64,000 nucleotides of DNA from NCBI GenBank assembly GCA_900473045.1, contig UCKS01000001.1, forward strand, positions 31,316 to 95,315, in the 5' to 3' direction. A model generated the notes under the pieces. The model did not search any database, was not told where the DNA came from, and saw only the letters and a list, made by a program, of their open reading frames with translations. Origin of the DNA: Hyphomicrobiales bacterium (GTDB lineage: Bacteria > Pseudomonadota > Alphaproteobacteria > Rhizobiales > Rhizobiaceae). Numbering within the stretch: the stretch's first letter is position 1; each line of letters starts with the position of its first letter. Both the position numbers and the translations under genes were made by a program. This document shows, piece after piece, positions 8,650 through 19,862 of the stretch.

Positions 8650-9291
8650 TCAGCCTCCTGTCGACAGTGATTGAAGGAAGCGTTCGGCGGATGGCAGGAA
8701 GCGTTCGACCATGACGCCGATGCCATCGCCGTTGGGATGCATGCCATCCTCGATCTTCAACTTGGCATCCTCGACAACGCCGTCGAGGAAGAACGGATAG
8801 AGTTCCAGGCCGTAGGTCTTGGCCAGTTCCGGGTAGACCGGATTGAACCGCGCGGCATAGTCGGCGCCCATGTTCGGCGGTGCCATCATGCCGACCAGAA
8901 GTACGGCGATGCCGCGCGACTTCAGCTTCTCGATCATGGCGACAAGGTTCTTGCGGCTTTCCTCGGGTGCGATGCCGCGCAGGGCATCGTTGGCGCCGAG
9001 TTCGAGAATGACGCCTTTCGTGCCGTCCGGAACGGACCAGTCGATCCGCGCCAGGCCGCCGGATGTCGTGTCTCCGGAGACACCGGCATTGCTGATCGTC
9101 ACGTCGTGACCCTTTGCACGCAGGGCTTTTTCCAATCGGGCCGGGAAGGCGTCTTCGGCCGGCAGCTGGTAGCCGGCCATCAGGCTATCGCCGAAGCCGA
9201 CGAGGCTGAGTGGCTCGGCGCGGCTGACCGCCGGCATGATCACAATCGCCGTGATCGCCAACAAAAATGTACAGAAACCTTTTATTCGCAT
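8650..9291 (-). CDS. Arylesterase / SGNH lysophospholipase (TesA-like)
   Basis: Secreted or periplasmic GDSL hydrolase of 213 residues. A signal peptide (MRIKGFCTFLLAITAIVIMPAVSRA) precedes block I FGDSLMAGYQ with Ser36. The later blocks are SGDTTSGG, LGANDALRG and the C-terminal DGMHPNGDG, giving the Ser-Gly-Asn-His/Asp set. Members cleave thioesters, aryl esters or lysophospholipids. It is divergent from an ABC pair (YbbA/YbbP-like), the same neighbourhood as E. coli tesA-ybbA-ybbP, which supports orthology. Confidence 0.9.
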   Translation of the reverse strand: MRIKGFCTFLLAITAIVIMPAVSRAEPLSLVGFGDSLMAGYQLPAEDAFPARLEKALRAKGHDVTISNAGVSGDTTSGGLARIDWSVPDGTKGVILELGANDALRGIAPEESRKNLVAMIEKLKSRGIAVLLVGMMAPPNMGADYAARFNPVYPELAKTYGLELYPFFLDGVVEDAKLKIEDGMHPNGDGIGVMVERFLPSAERFLQSLSTGG

Positions 9292-9375
9292 GAACGTGCC
9301 CTTAAATCGGTAAAAGTCAGCCGTTCCGGCAACCTTCATATTTTACATATAGGACAGTTTCCTTTGGCAAAAACC

Positions 9376-10089
9376 ATGATCGAACTGAAAAATGCGGATC
9401 TGACCCTCGGCCAGGCCGCTGCGTCCGTTCATGTGCTCAAGGGTATGGATCTCGTCATCGATGCGGGAGAATCCGTCGGGATCGTCGGTCCGTCCGGGTC
9501 CGGTAAATCGACCTTGCTGATGGTTCTGGCTGGTCTCGAACGCCTCGACAGCGGCGAGATCGTTATCGACGGCACGCCCTTGCATGGTTTGAGCGAAGAC
9601 CGGGTGGCAGAGTTTCGCGGCCGCAATATCGGCATCGTCTTCCAGTCCTTCCATCTGATCCCCAACATGACGGCGCTGGAAAACGTCGCCGTGCCGCTTG
9701 AACTTGCCAATGTCCGCGACGCGTTCGAGATCGCCCGCCAGGAGCTGATCTCCGTCGGCCTCGGCGAGCGGCTGTCGCATTATCCCGGCCAGCTGTCGGG
9801 TGGCGAGCAGCAGCGCGTTGCCATTGCCCGGGCGCTTGCACCATCGCCAAAACTGCTGATCGCCGACGAGCCGACTGGCAATCTCGATGCCGAAACCGGC
9901 AAGCAGGTCGCCGATCTGATCTTCTCCAAACAGGCCGAGCGTGACATGACGCTGGTTCTGGTCACCCATGACACATCGCTTGCCGCCCGCTGCTCGCGCC
10001 AGGTCCGTGTCCGTTCCGGCGAGATCGTGTCCGGCTCCGGTCACGAACCATCGGTTTCCGCTTCGCTGTCCAAGGTCGCGTCCGCATGA
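9376..10089 (+). CDS. ABC transporter ATP-binding protein (YbbA/LolD-like)
   Basis: ATPase of 237 residues in the MacB/LolD subgroup, which powers mechanotransmission or lipoprotein-type ABC systems rather than solute uptake. Walker A is GPSGSGKST (residues 38-46), the signature LSGGEQQRVAIARAL, and Walker B LLIADEPTGNLD, followed by the subgroup's SKQAERDMTLVLVTHD. A TTG at 9364 with AGGA upstream would add four residues and is a credible alternative start. The stop overlaps the permease start by 4 bases, indicating coupling. The transported substrate is unknown. Confidence 0.9.
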   Translation: MIELKNADLTLGQAAASVHVLKGMDLVIDAGESVGIVGPSGSGKSTLLMVLAGLERLDSGEIVIDGTPLHGLSEDRVAEFRGRNIGIVFQSFHLIPNMTALENVAVPLELANVRDAFEIARQELISVGLGERLSHYPGQLSGGEQQRVAIARALAPSPKLLIADEPTGNLDAETGKQVADLIFSKQAERDMTLVLVTHDTSLAARCSRQVRVRSGEIVSGSGHEPSVSASLSKVASA

Positions 10090-12638
10090 GCGCCGCTGCT
10101 TTCGGCGGTTTCCGTCTCGGGCTGGCCTTCCGCCTGGCGCTGCGCGAAATGCGCGGCGGTCTGCGGGGGTTCTATATTTTCCTTGCCTGCGTGGCGCTGG
10201 GAACGGCGGCGATCGCCGGGGTCAATTCGCTGTCGCAGTCGATCACCGGCTCGATCGCCAGCCAGGGCCGCGAGCTTCTGGCGGGCGATATCCGCTTCGA
10301 ACTCAACAATCGCGTCGCAACCGACGAGGAAAAGGCGTTCATCGACAGCCTTGGCGCTGTCTCCGTCTCGTCTGGCCTGCGGTCGATGGCCCGTCTGCCG
10401 GATGGCTCCAACCAGGCGCTGGTCGAGCTGAAAGCCGTTGATGGTGCCTATCCGCTTTACGGCACGTTCGACAGCGACCCGGCGGCACCGCTTGGCGATA
10501 TGATCGCTGAAAACAACGGTGTTTACGACGCGCTGGCCGCGCCGCTTCTGCTTGAGCGTCTCGGCATCCAGACCGGCGATGAAATCCTGCTCGGGACCGC
10601 CCGCATCCGCGTCGCCGGCACCATCGTGCGTGAACCGGATGCCCTGTCGGACGGTTTCGGGTTTGCGCCGCGCCTCATGATCTCGAAACAGGCGCTTGAC
10701 GCCTCCGGTCTTGTGCAGACGGGCAGCCTGGTCGAACATACCTACAAGGTAAAGGTCGCCGATAGCTCCAGCGTGCCGGCCTTGCGCAGGCAGGCGGAGG
10801 AAAAGTTTCCGCAGGCCGGATGGTCTGTTCGCACCAGCCAGAACGCCGCCCCGGCGCTGACTGCCAATATCACCCGCTTTTCGCAGTTCCTCACCCTGGT
10901 CGGATTGACGGCGCTGATCGTCGGCGGCGTCGGTGTCGCCAATGCGGTGCGCTCCTACCTCGATTCCAAGCGCGGCGTCATCGCCACGTTCAAATGCGTC
11001 GGCGCGCCTGCCTCCATGGTCACGACCATCTATCTCATCCAGATCCTGCTGATTGCCTTTATCGGCATCGGTATCGGGCTGGTCCTTGGCGCGCTCATCC
11101 CATTCGTCGCGGCGCAATTCCTTGCGGGCGTGTTGCCGGTTTCGACGGCGTTTCAGCTCTATCCGGGCGCACTCGGCCTTGCCGCCGTGTTCGGTCTTTT
11201 GACGTCGCTCGCCTTCGCCATCCTGCCGCTTGGCCATGCCCGCGAAGTGCCGGCAACCGCGCTGTTTCGCGAACAGGGGTTCGAGCGGGCGCGTCTGCCG
11301 TCCTGGCCGTATCTGGTGGCTGCTGCCCTTTGCCTCGGGGCTCTGGCTGGCCTTGCGATCTTCACGGCCTATGACCGGACGATTTCCTTGACCTTCCTCG
11401 GTGCCATCGCCTTTTCGTTCGTCGTGCTGCGTGGTGTCGCTATCCTGGTCGCCATGCTTGCCCGCCGGGCGCCGCGCGTCAGTTCGCCGGCCCTTCGGCT
11501 TGCCATCGGCAATATCCATCGCCCCGGCGCGCTGACGCCGTCGGTGGTCCTGTCGCTCGGCCTTGGTCTGGCGCTTCTGGTGACCTTAGCGCTGATCGAC
11601 GGCAACCTGCGCCGCGAACTGACCGGCAACCTGCCGGAACGGGCACCGAACTTCTTCTTCGTCGATATCCAGAGCGCCGAGGTTGAGGGCTTCCGCTCGC
11701 TGCTGCAGACAAGCCTGCCGGAGGGCAAGGTCATCGAAGTGCCGATGCTGCGCGGCCGTATCCTCGCTTTCAACGGCCAGGACGTCACCAAGATGAACGT
11801 TCCGGCTGCCGGTCAATGGGTCCTGCGTGGCGACCGGGGGATCACCTATGCCAAGAACAGGCCCGAAAATTCGACATTGACCGAGGGCGAATGGTGGGCA
11901 CCGGATTATACCGGCGAGCCGCTGGTGTCGTTTTCCTCCGAGGAAGCCGGTGAACTCGGCCTGAAGATCGGCGATACCGTCACCGTCAACGTGCTCGGCC
12001 GCAACCTCACGGCCCGGATCGCCAACTTCCGCAAGGTCGAGTGGGAATCCCTGTCGATCAATTTCGTCATGGTGTTTTCGCCCAACACCTTTGCCGGTGC
12101 GCCGCATGCCTGGCTTGCCACGGTAATCGATCCGGGTGCGACGGCGCAGGAGGAGGCCGCGACTCTGAAGGCCGTCACCAATGCCTATCCGACGATCACC
12201 AGCGTCCGGGTCAAGGATGCGCTCGACATTATCAACGTGCTAGTCGGCCAGCTGGCGACAGCCATCCGTGCCGCCGCTGCCGTAGCGCTGGTTGCATCGA
12301 TCCTGGTGCTTGCCGGTGCGCTTGCGGCCGGCAACCGGGCACGCACCCATGATGCCGTGGTCTTGAAGACGCTGGGCGCCACACGCTCGACGCTGATCCG
12401 CGCGTTCTGCTACGAATATGCCATCCTCGGGCTGTCGACGGCGATCTTCGCGCTGTTTGCCGGCGGGGTTGCGGCCTGGTTCGTGGTCAGCAAAATCATG
12501 AGCTTGCCGTCGTCCTTCCTGCCGGATGTGGCGCTGATCACCATGGCTATCGCCTTGATCGTTACCGTTGGTTTCGGCCTGGCGGGCACCTGGCGGGTGC
12601 TCGGTCAGAAGGCTGCACCCGTGCTGCGCGAGCTCTGA
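10086..12638 (+). CDS. FtsX-like ABC transporter permease (YbbP-like)
   Basis: Large inner-membrane permease of 850 residues. The N-terminal membrane anchor is followed by a periplasmic MacB-PCD-type domain (about residues 50-270), a first FtsX block (about 285-400), a second membrane/periplasmic unit, and a C-terminal FtsX block (about 720-850) with the typical GATRSTLIRAF-type coupling region. This ten-segment two-FtsX layout matches YbbP. It probably acts with the adjacent ATPase and the divergent esterase on lipids or lipoproteins, which is inference from neighbourhood. Confidence 0.88.
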   Translation: MSAAAFGGFRLGLAFRLALREMRGGLRGFYIFLACVALGTAAIAGVNSLSQSITGSIASQGRELLAGDIRFELNNRVATDEEKAFIDSLGAVSVSSGLRSMARLPDGSNQALVELKAVDGAYPLYGTFDSDPAAPLGDMIAENNGVYDALAAPLLLERLGIQTGDEILLGTARIRVAGTIVREPDALSDGFGFAPRLMISKQALDASGLVQTGSLVEHTYKVKVADSSSVPALRRQAEEKFPQAGWSVRTSQNAAPALTANITRFSQFLTLVGLTALIVGGVGVANAVRSYLDSKRGVIATFKCVGAPASMVTTIYLIQILLIAFIGIGIGLVLGALIPFVAAQFLAGVLPVSTAFQLYPGALGLAAVFGLLTSLAFAILPLGHAREVPATALFREQGFERARLPSWPYLVAAALCLGALAGLAIFTAYDRTISLTFLGAIAFSFVVLRGVAILVAMLARRAPRVSSPALRLAIGNIHRPGALTPSVVLSLGLGLALLVTLALIDGNLRRELTGNLPERAPNFFFVDIQSAEVEGFRSLLQTSLPEGKVIEVPMLRGRILAFNGQDVTKMNVPAAGQWVLRGDRGITYAKNRPENSTLTEGEWWAPDYTGEPLVSFSSEEAGELGLKIGDTVTVNVLGRNLTARIANFRKVEWESLSINFVMVFSPNTFAGAPHAWLATVIDPGATAQEEAATLKAVTNAYPTITSVRVKDALDIINVLVGQLATAIRAAAAVALVASILVLAGALAAGNRARTHDAVVLKTLGATRSTLIRAFCYEYAILGLSTAIFALFAGGVAAWFVVSKIMSLPSSFLPDVALITMAIALIVTVGFGLAGTWRVLGQKAAPVLREL

Positions 12639-12668
12639 GCGCCCAGTTAACCGTTAACGCTAACCCCT

Positions 12669-12712
12669 GATAGCCCCCAGATTCAGCATTTCCGCCGATT
12701 CTGGGGGCTATC
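12669..12712 (+). terminator. Long hairpin after the YbbP-like gene
   Basis: Perfect 13-base inverted repeat GATAGCCCCCAGA / TCTGGGGGCTATC around an 18-base loop, 31 bases after the permease stop. It is strong in pairing but followed by few T residues (GGTCTTGT), so termination may be partial or the hairpin may protect the mRNA 3' end. The rest of the 225-base gap holds the leader of the Bax-inhibitor-like gene. Confidence 0.6.
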
Positions 12713-12863
12713 GGTCTTGTACAAGTCGTAATTCGACATCATATTCATCGCAGGCATGCTGGAGCCCCGCAGCGGCGCCTGGGTTAAGTGGCTGGCACCT
12801 TTCGAGGATGCGCCTTTACCGCCCGACACCGTAAACTTAACCGGGGCTTTTAAAGAGGAAACA

Positions 12864-13607
12864 ATGGCTGATCTTAGAAACTACCAAACCCGAATGTCGC
12901 CTGCCGGCGCACAGGCGGGGGCCGTAATCGACGAAGGTCTGCGCACCTATATGCTCAAGGTGTACAACCTGATGGCCCTCGGTCTGGCAATCACCGGTAT
13001 CGCTGCCTATGCTGCGTTCCAGTTCGCGTTTGCGGACGGGCAACTGACAGCGTTCGGCCAGGCGATCTATGTGAGCCCGCTGAAGTGGGTCGTCATGCTC
13101 GCACCGCTGGCTCTGGTGTTCTACATGAGCTTCCGCATCAATTCGATGAGCGTATCCGCCGCGCGGACAACGTTCTGGGTGTACGCCGGCCTGATGGGTC
13201 TCTCGCTGTCGTCGATCTTCCTGATCTACACCGGCCAGAGCATCACCCAGACGTTCTTCATCACGGCCGCTTCGTTCGGTGCTCTGTCGCTCTACGGCTA
13301 CACCACCAAGCGTAGCCTGTCCGGCATGGGTTCGTTCCTGATGATGGGTCTGTTCGGCCTGATCATCGCCTCGATCGTCAATATCTTCCTCGCCTCGTCG
13401 GCGTTGAATTTTGCGATCTCGGCTATCGGTGTTCTGATCTTCGCAGGCCTCACCGCCTACGATACCCAGAAGATCAAGGAAATGTACTTCGAAGCAGACA
13501 GTGAAGATGCTGCTGGCCGCAAGGCCATCATGGGCGCCCTGACCCTGTACCTCGACTTCATCAACCTGTTCCTGTTCATGCTGCGCTTCCTCGGAAACCG
13601 CAACTAA
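12864..13607 (+). CDS. Bax inhibitor-1/YccA family membrane protein
   Basis: Seven-segment inner-membrane protein of 247 residues in the BI-1/YccA (UPF0005) family, whose members affect calcium leak or interact with FtsH protease. Family-like stretches include VYNLMALGLAITGIAAY, the central YTGQSITQTFFITAASFGALSLYGY, and the terminal FAGLTAYDTQKIKE and ALTLYLDFINLFLFMLRFLG. The start is chosen at 12864, with GAGGAA seven bases upstream; the upstream open frame is not family-like. A clear terminator follows, so it is monocistronic. Confidence 0.92.
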   Translation: MADLRNYQTRMSPAGAQAGAVIDEGLRTYMLKVYNLMALGLAITGIAAYAAFQFAFADGQLTAFGQAIYVSPLKWVVMLAPLALVFYMSFRINSMSVSAARTTFWVYAGLMGLSLSSIFLIYTGQSITQTFFITAASFGALSLYGYTTKRSLSGMGSFLMMGLFGLIIASIVNIFLASSALNFAISAIGVLIFAGLTAYDTQKIKEMYFEADSEDAAGRKAIMGALTLYLDFINLFLFMLRFLGNRN

Positions 13608-13627
13608 TCCGGAACCGGATACATCTG

Positions 13628-13653
13628 AAAAGGCGGCTTCGGCCGCCTTTTTT
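13628..13653 (+). terminator. Rho-independent terminator of the Bax-inhibitor-like gene
   Basis: AAAGGCGGC / GCCGCCTTT stem closed by a TTCG loop and followed by TTT, 21 bases after the stop codon. This is a textbook intrinsic terminator. Confidence 0.9.
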
Positions 13654-13741
13654 GTTGCCTGCATTTTGGCAGGGCCGCGCGCTTGAATGGCTGAATGCGA
13701 TATGGCAGACGAGGACGCACTCTTCCAGACAGGTCTGCCCC

Positions 13742-14299
13742 ATGTCCTTTATCCTGCGCGATGCAATCCTATCCGATATCCCGGCCATCACTGCGATCTA
13801 TCAGGAATCGGTCCTGAACGGCGTGGCTTCCTATGAGATGACGGCGCCGGACGAAGCCGAAATGGCCTCGCGCTTTTCTGTGATCACCGGCAACGGTTAT
13901 CCCTACATCGCTGCGGTTGATGCGGCCGGCATCCTCTTGGGCTACGCCTACGCCTCAGCATTCCGCACCCGCACGGCCTACCGTTTCCTGGTCGAGGATT
14001 CGATTTATCTGGCGCCGCAGGCGCGCGGCCGTGGTGTGGGCAAGGCTTTGCTTGCCGAGCTGATCCGGCTCTGCACAACGCTCGGTTTCCGGCAGATGGT
14101 CGCCGTCATCGGCGGCGCGCATCCGGCATCCGTCGCTGTTCATCGCGCGGCCGGTTTCGAGCATGGCGGGTTGATGAAGGGCACGGGTTTCAAGCATGGC
14201 CGCTGGCTCGATACGATCATCATGCAATTGCCGCTGGGCGAGGGGCTGACGAGCGATCCGGAGCCGGGCGCCTACCCCGATACGCTCTACCGCAGATAA
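13742..14299 (+). CDS. GNAT N-acetyltransferase (phosphinothricin acetyltransferase-like)
   Basis: Acetyl-CoA-dependent N-acetyltransferase of 185 residues. The order of segments (IRDA-type start, IYQESVLNGVASYE, GYAYASAFRTRTAYRFLVEDSIYL, then the CoA loop QARGRGVGKALL) matches the PAT/Pat group, which acetylates phosphinothricin, methionine sulfone/sulfoximine or similar amino acids. The actual substrate is unknown. The start at 13742 aligns with the family N terminus. It converges with the DUF2794 gene, with 1 base between their ends. Confidence 0.87.
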   Translation: MSFILRDAILSDIPAITAIYQESVLNGVASYEMTAPDEAEMASRFSVITGNGYPYIAAVDAAGILLGYAYASAFRTRTAYRFLVEDSIYLAPQARGRGVGKALLAELIRLCTTLGFRQMVAVIGGAHPASVAVHRAAGFEHGGLMKGTGFKHGRWLDTIIMQLPLGEGLTSDPEPGAYPDTLYRR

Positions 14300-14300
14300 T

Positions 14301-14708
14301 CTAGGTCTTGACGACTTTCAGCATCTTGTCGAAGACCTTGAGCACTTGTTGCAGGTCGTGACCGCGCTTGAGGATCATGCCGTGGGTATTGACGACGCTG
14401 AAGGCGCCTTGCTTGGCAGACAGTTTCGGGTTCTTTTCGATCCGGAACAGCGGCACTTCACCCGACCGCTTGAAAACCGAGAAGACGGCCTTGTCGCGCA
14501 GATGGTCCATCGCATAGTCGCGCCATTCGCCTTCGCCGACCATGCGCCCATAGATCCTGAGGATCATGTCCAGCTCGCGGCGATGGAAAGTGATGGGAAG
14601 CGTGTCCTGATTGCTGCTGCGATATTCGTGCAGGTTAACAACCACATCGGACGATTTCTGCCTTTCGGAACGGGTCTCGCCTTGCGGCAAATCCGGCTGA
14701 TCGGTCAT
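14301..14708 (-). CDS. DUF2794 domain protein
   Basis: Small soluble protein of 135 residues with the alphaproteobacterial DUF2794 core (TFHRRELDMILRIYGRMVGEGEWRDY, then FSVFKRSGEVPLFRIEKNPKL). No enzyme motif or membrane segment is visible and no function is known to me. The N-terminal 25 residues are polar and probably disordered. It is followed on the other strand by the acetyltransferase gene and preceded by a 388-base gene-free region. Confidence 0.85.
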   Translation of the reverse strand: MTDQPDLPQGETRSERQKSSDVVVNLHEYRSSNQDTLPITFHRRELDMILRIYGRMVGEGEWRDYAMDHLRDKAVFSVFKRSGEVPLFRIEKNPKLSAKQGAFSVVNTHGMILKRGHDLQQVLKVFDKMLKVVKT

Positions 14709-15096
14709 CGGTACTCCGGCCTTATATTGTGACAGGACGGTTACAGTTTGCCTGAGCTTGGCTGAAATGCAAGCAGCATGGCCAGCCGAAACAGGGGAAG
14801 ACTTTTTTCACCCTGCCGCATTTCAAACAAACCGACGCCCCATTTGACAAGGAAACTCGCGCTCGCTGGCACAAGGGAGTCCTTCCGAGTGTCTGCCTGC
14901 ATGGTGTTTGGGATTTTCTGTCTCGAGCGGGTGCAGCAATGGAGCGGCTAGCCAAAGCGCCCTTCGGGCGCGGTTGCTCCGGACGCCATGTCGATCGGGT
15001 GCAGTCTGCGCCTGCGAAATATGGCCGGTTCGGTCCGGCATCTTCGAACCCTCAGCCCCAGCCCCTCGATGCTGCCGGGCCGAACCAGATTATCCG
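14709..15096. other. Gene-free stretch between the DUF2794 and DUF1223 genes
   Basis: No gene with a credible start and coding character is visible on either strand over these 388 bases. The left 200 bases should hold the DUF2794 promoter. The right part (about 14915-15087) has several strong inverted repeats and is listed separately as a structured-RNA candidate. Two near copies of CGAKCGGGTGCAG lie about 67 bases apart (around 14923 and 14990). Confidence 0.5.
14915..15087. ncRNA. Candidate structured RNA, strand and family undetermined
   Basis: Three nested or adjacent pairings are visible. GCGCCC/GGGCGC forms a tight hairpin near 14957-14971. It is enclosed by GGAGC...GCTCC at about 14941-14981. 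A long stem pairs 15027-15042 (GGTTCGGTCCGGCATC) with 15068-15086 (GATGCTGCCGGGCCGAACC) with only two bulges. Stacked GC-rich stems in an otherwise gene-free stretch suggest a small RNA. I see no clear promoter or T-tract terminator and could not match it to a known family such as 6S, tmRNA, SRP RNA or RNase P. Confidence 0.3.
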
Positions 15097-15855
15097 TCAG
15101 TTGGCAGTGTTATTCGCCATGACAGTCGTGGCGCCAACGATGGCGCCGGGCGTTTCGCTGTCCTTCATCTTCTGCAGAAGCACGGCACAGCCGCCGTTTT
15201 CACCCTGGTTGAGAACGGACGCAGGCAGGACGAAACTGGCAGCCTTGCCGTCCCACATGCCGATCGTCTGGATGTCGCGGACGGAGTGCCAGTAGGAAAT
15301 CTTCTTGCCGCTGTTCTCGCCCTTCTTGACGTCGACGAGCTGCTGCCGGTTGAAATAGACGACGACGACATTGGCCTTGCCATCGCCGGCGCCTATCTTG
15401 ATGTCAATCTCGTCGTTGCGGACGCTGGCGGAGACCGGAACGGCAAGGCCTTTTCCGGAGGCATTCATCGCCAAAAGGCGATTGTTGATGCCGTCGATAT
15501 CGGCACCGTTGATGTGATCGCGGCCGTTGAGTACTGCCTGCGGCGTATAGACTCCGCTACGGCCCAGCATTTTTGCATAGGCATATTGCCGGGCGGTGTT
15601 GTCTTTCGAGGCCAGCGTATCGGCCCAGCCAAGATAATTCCAGTAATCGACGTGATAGGAGAGCGCCACGACCTTGCCGTCGTCGATCAGCGTCTTCAAT
15701 GCGGCGTCTGCCGGCGGGCAGGAGGAGCAGCCCTGGCTGGTGAACAGTTCCACGACGCCTGCCGGCTTCGCTGCATCTTCGGCCATAGCCGGCATCGCCA
15801 TGAGGCCAAGGCCACAGGCGAGCATGATGCGGCGAACGGTGCTTGATCCAGACAT
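15097..15855 (-). CDS. DUF1223 secreted thioredoxin-like protein
   Basis: Exported protein of 252 residues with a signal peptide (IMLACGLGLMAMPAMAED). The DUF1223 core begins VVELFTSQGCSSCPPADAAL, whose CSSC resembles a thioredoxin-type dithiol site, and continues with ALSYHVDYWNYLGWADTLAS. The function is unknown; a redox role is inferred from the CxxC motif. The start at 15855 has GGAAG six bases upstream; an ATG at 15867 is also possible. It lies downstream of and on the same strand as aconitase, but a terminator separates them. Confidence 0.87.
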   Translation of the reverse strand: MSGSSTVRRIMLACGLGLMAMPAMAEDAAKPAGVVELFTSQGCSSCPPADAALKTLIDDGKVVALSYHVDYWNYLGWADTLASKDNTARQYAYAKMLGRSGVYTPQAVLNGRDHINGADIDGINNRLLAMNASGKGLAVPVSASVRNDEIDIKIGAGDGKANVVVVYFNRQQLVDVKKGENSGKKISYWHSVRDIQTIGMWDGKAASFVLPASVLNQGENGGCAVLLQKMKDSETPGAIVGATTVMANNTAN

Positions 15856-16002
15856 CGGGACTTCCATTCCAAGGGTGCGGCATTTCAACGGGCGGCATTC
15901 AACGTGTTGTACATCTGTACAGTCTCTGTCAGCATCCTTCATACGCTGCTGCCCTTTCAACGGAAAATCACGTTGGAGTGAGCCTTGTTGCTCCGGCGAT
16001 CA

Positions 16003-16034
16003 CAAAAAAGCCGGGGCTCGTGAAAGCCCCGGCT
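16003..16034 (-). terminator. Rho-independent terminator of acnA
   Basis: On the minus strand AGCCGGGGCT and AGCCCCGGCT pair around a 6-base loop and are followed by a run of T residues (16009-16004). It lies about 27 bases past the aconitase stop. Confidence 0.9.
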
Positions 16035-16060
16035 CCATTCATGTCGGCATCAGGGATGCA

Positions 16061-18751
<2,691 letters not shown>

Positions 18752-19015
18752 TGGAATACCCCGTTCCGTTAGATCGCCAAAAACGTGACGCACGAACGCC
18801 CGAACGCATTTAAAGCGCGATATGGGATGCGGGTACGGCCATTTCCGCTGTCCGTACGTGGAAATCATTCCAAGTTCGGCGCTAGGATGAAATTCACGCC
18901 GACCGCTGGCGTGTTGCGGCGGTTATAGATAATTTCTCCGGAACGTGCCAGACCATCCGTCCTCAATTTGAGACAATTTTTTTGCGCTGCGACGAACGTC
19001 GTAAAGGGAATGTGA

Positions 19016-19651
19016 ATGCCGATCCGCCTGCGTGTCGAAGGCCTCAGTGCGAAACGCGGTGAGGACCTGATTTTCCACGATATTTCGTTCGTTCTTGCGG
19101 CCGGGGAAGCCTTGATTGTCACCGGTCCGAACGGGTCGGGAAAGTCGACATTGCTGCGCGTTCTGGCGGGGCTTCTGACCCCCGAATCCGGCACTGTCCG
19201 GATGGATGATACAGTCGCCGACATCGGCCATCCACGCGAGCTCTGTCACTATCTCGGTCACCGCAACGCGATGAAGCACGAACTGACCGTTGAAGAAAAT
19301 CTCTCCTTCTGGAAATCCTTCATGGGTGATTCGGTGGGGGGTTCTGGCATCGGTATCGAGGAGGCGACGGAAGCGCTTGGTCTCGCCGGAATTTCGCATC
19401 TTCCCTTCGGCTACCTCTCGGCCGGACAGCAACGGCGCATGGCGATGGCCAAGCTCCTGGTCGCCTACCGGCCGGTCTGGATCCTCGACGAGCCGACAGC
19501 CGCACTCGACGCGGCGGCGGACCGGCTGTTTGCCGGACTGGTGGAGCGGCATCTTGCGGCCGGCGGTCTTGTTGTTGCGGCGACGCATCAGCCATTGGGG
19601 GTGACAGCGCGGGAATTGCGGATGACGGGGTTTGCGGGAGTGGAGGCGTGA
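19016..19651 (+). CDS. ccmA: Heme exporter ATP-binding protein CcmA
   Basis: ATPase of the CcmABCD machinery that releases holo-CcmE carrying heme for cytochrome c maturation. Its 211 residues include Walker A GPNGSGKST (37-45), signature LSAGQQRRMAMAKLL and Walker B WILDEPTAALD. It is first of a ccmA-B-C-D-G run on the plus strand. A palindromic repeat of about 165 bases is inserted between it and ccmB, so the two genes no longer abut as they usually do. Confidence 0.94.
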   Translation: MPIRLRVEGLSAKRGEDLIFHDISFVLAAGEALIVTGPNGSGKSTLLRVLAGLLTPESGTVRMDDTVADIGHPRELCHYLGHRNAMKHELTVEENLSFWKSFMGDSVGGSGIGIEEATEALGLAGISHLPFGYLSAGQQRRMAMAKLLVAYRPVWILDEPTAALDAAADRLFAGLVERHLAAGGLVVAATHQPLGVTARELRMTGFAGVEA

Positions 19652-19664
19652 TAATTTTACAGAA

Positions 19665-19830
19665 GAAAACCCCTCCCCAACCCCTCCCCACAAGTGGGAG
19701 GGGCTTCCCTGCGGAAATCCCTCGACCAAATACATGTGCTCCCACTATCGGTGCTCTTTGTCGTCGGTTACAGGCGGTGCCTCCGGTTAGTCCCTCCCCC
19801 CTGTGGGGAGGGGTTGGGGAGGGGTTTTTC
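19665..19830. repeat. Palindromic mosaic element inserted between ccmA and ccmB
   Basis: An element of about 165 bases is bounded by near-perfect inverted repeats of about 25 bases. The left arm (19666-19691) is made of CCCCTCCCCAA-type units and the right arm (19801-19827) is its reverse complement. Internal GTGGGAGGGG / CCCTCCCCCC segments add further pairing. It has no transposase gene, so it is a non-autonomous, RIME/MITE-like repeat. Transcription from ccmA must pass through it to reach ccmB. Confidence 0.75.
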
Positions 19831-19862
19831 TTTCTCACGCAGCCTGGAGATCTGGTCGCATC

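Noticed and set aside
8671..9375. Extension of the YbbA-like ATPase to a 472-residue protein
   Set aside because: The extra N terminus lies antisense to the arylesterase gene and has no family similarity; the ATPase begins naturally at 9376 or 9364.
15027..15087. Possible tRNA because of GGTTCGAA-like sequence
   Set aside because: The flanking bases do not form a T arm or acceptor stem, and no anticodon arm is present.
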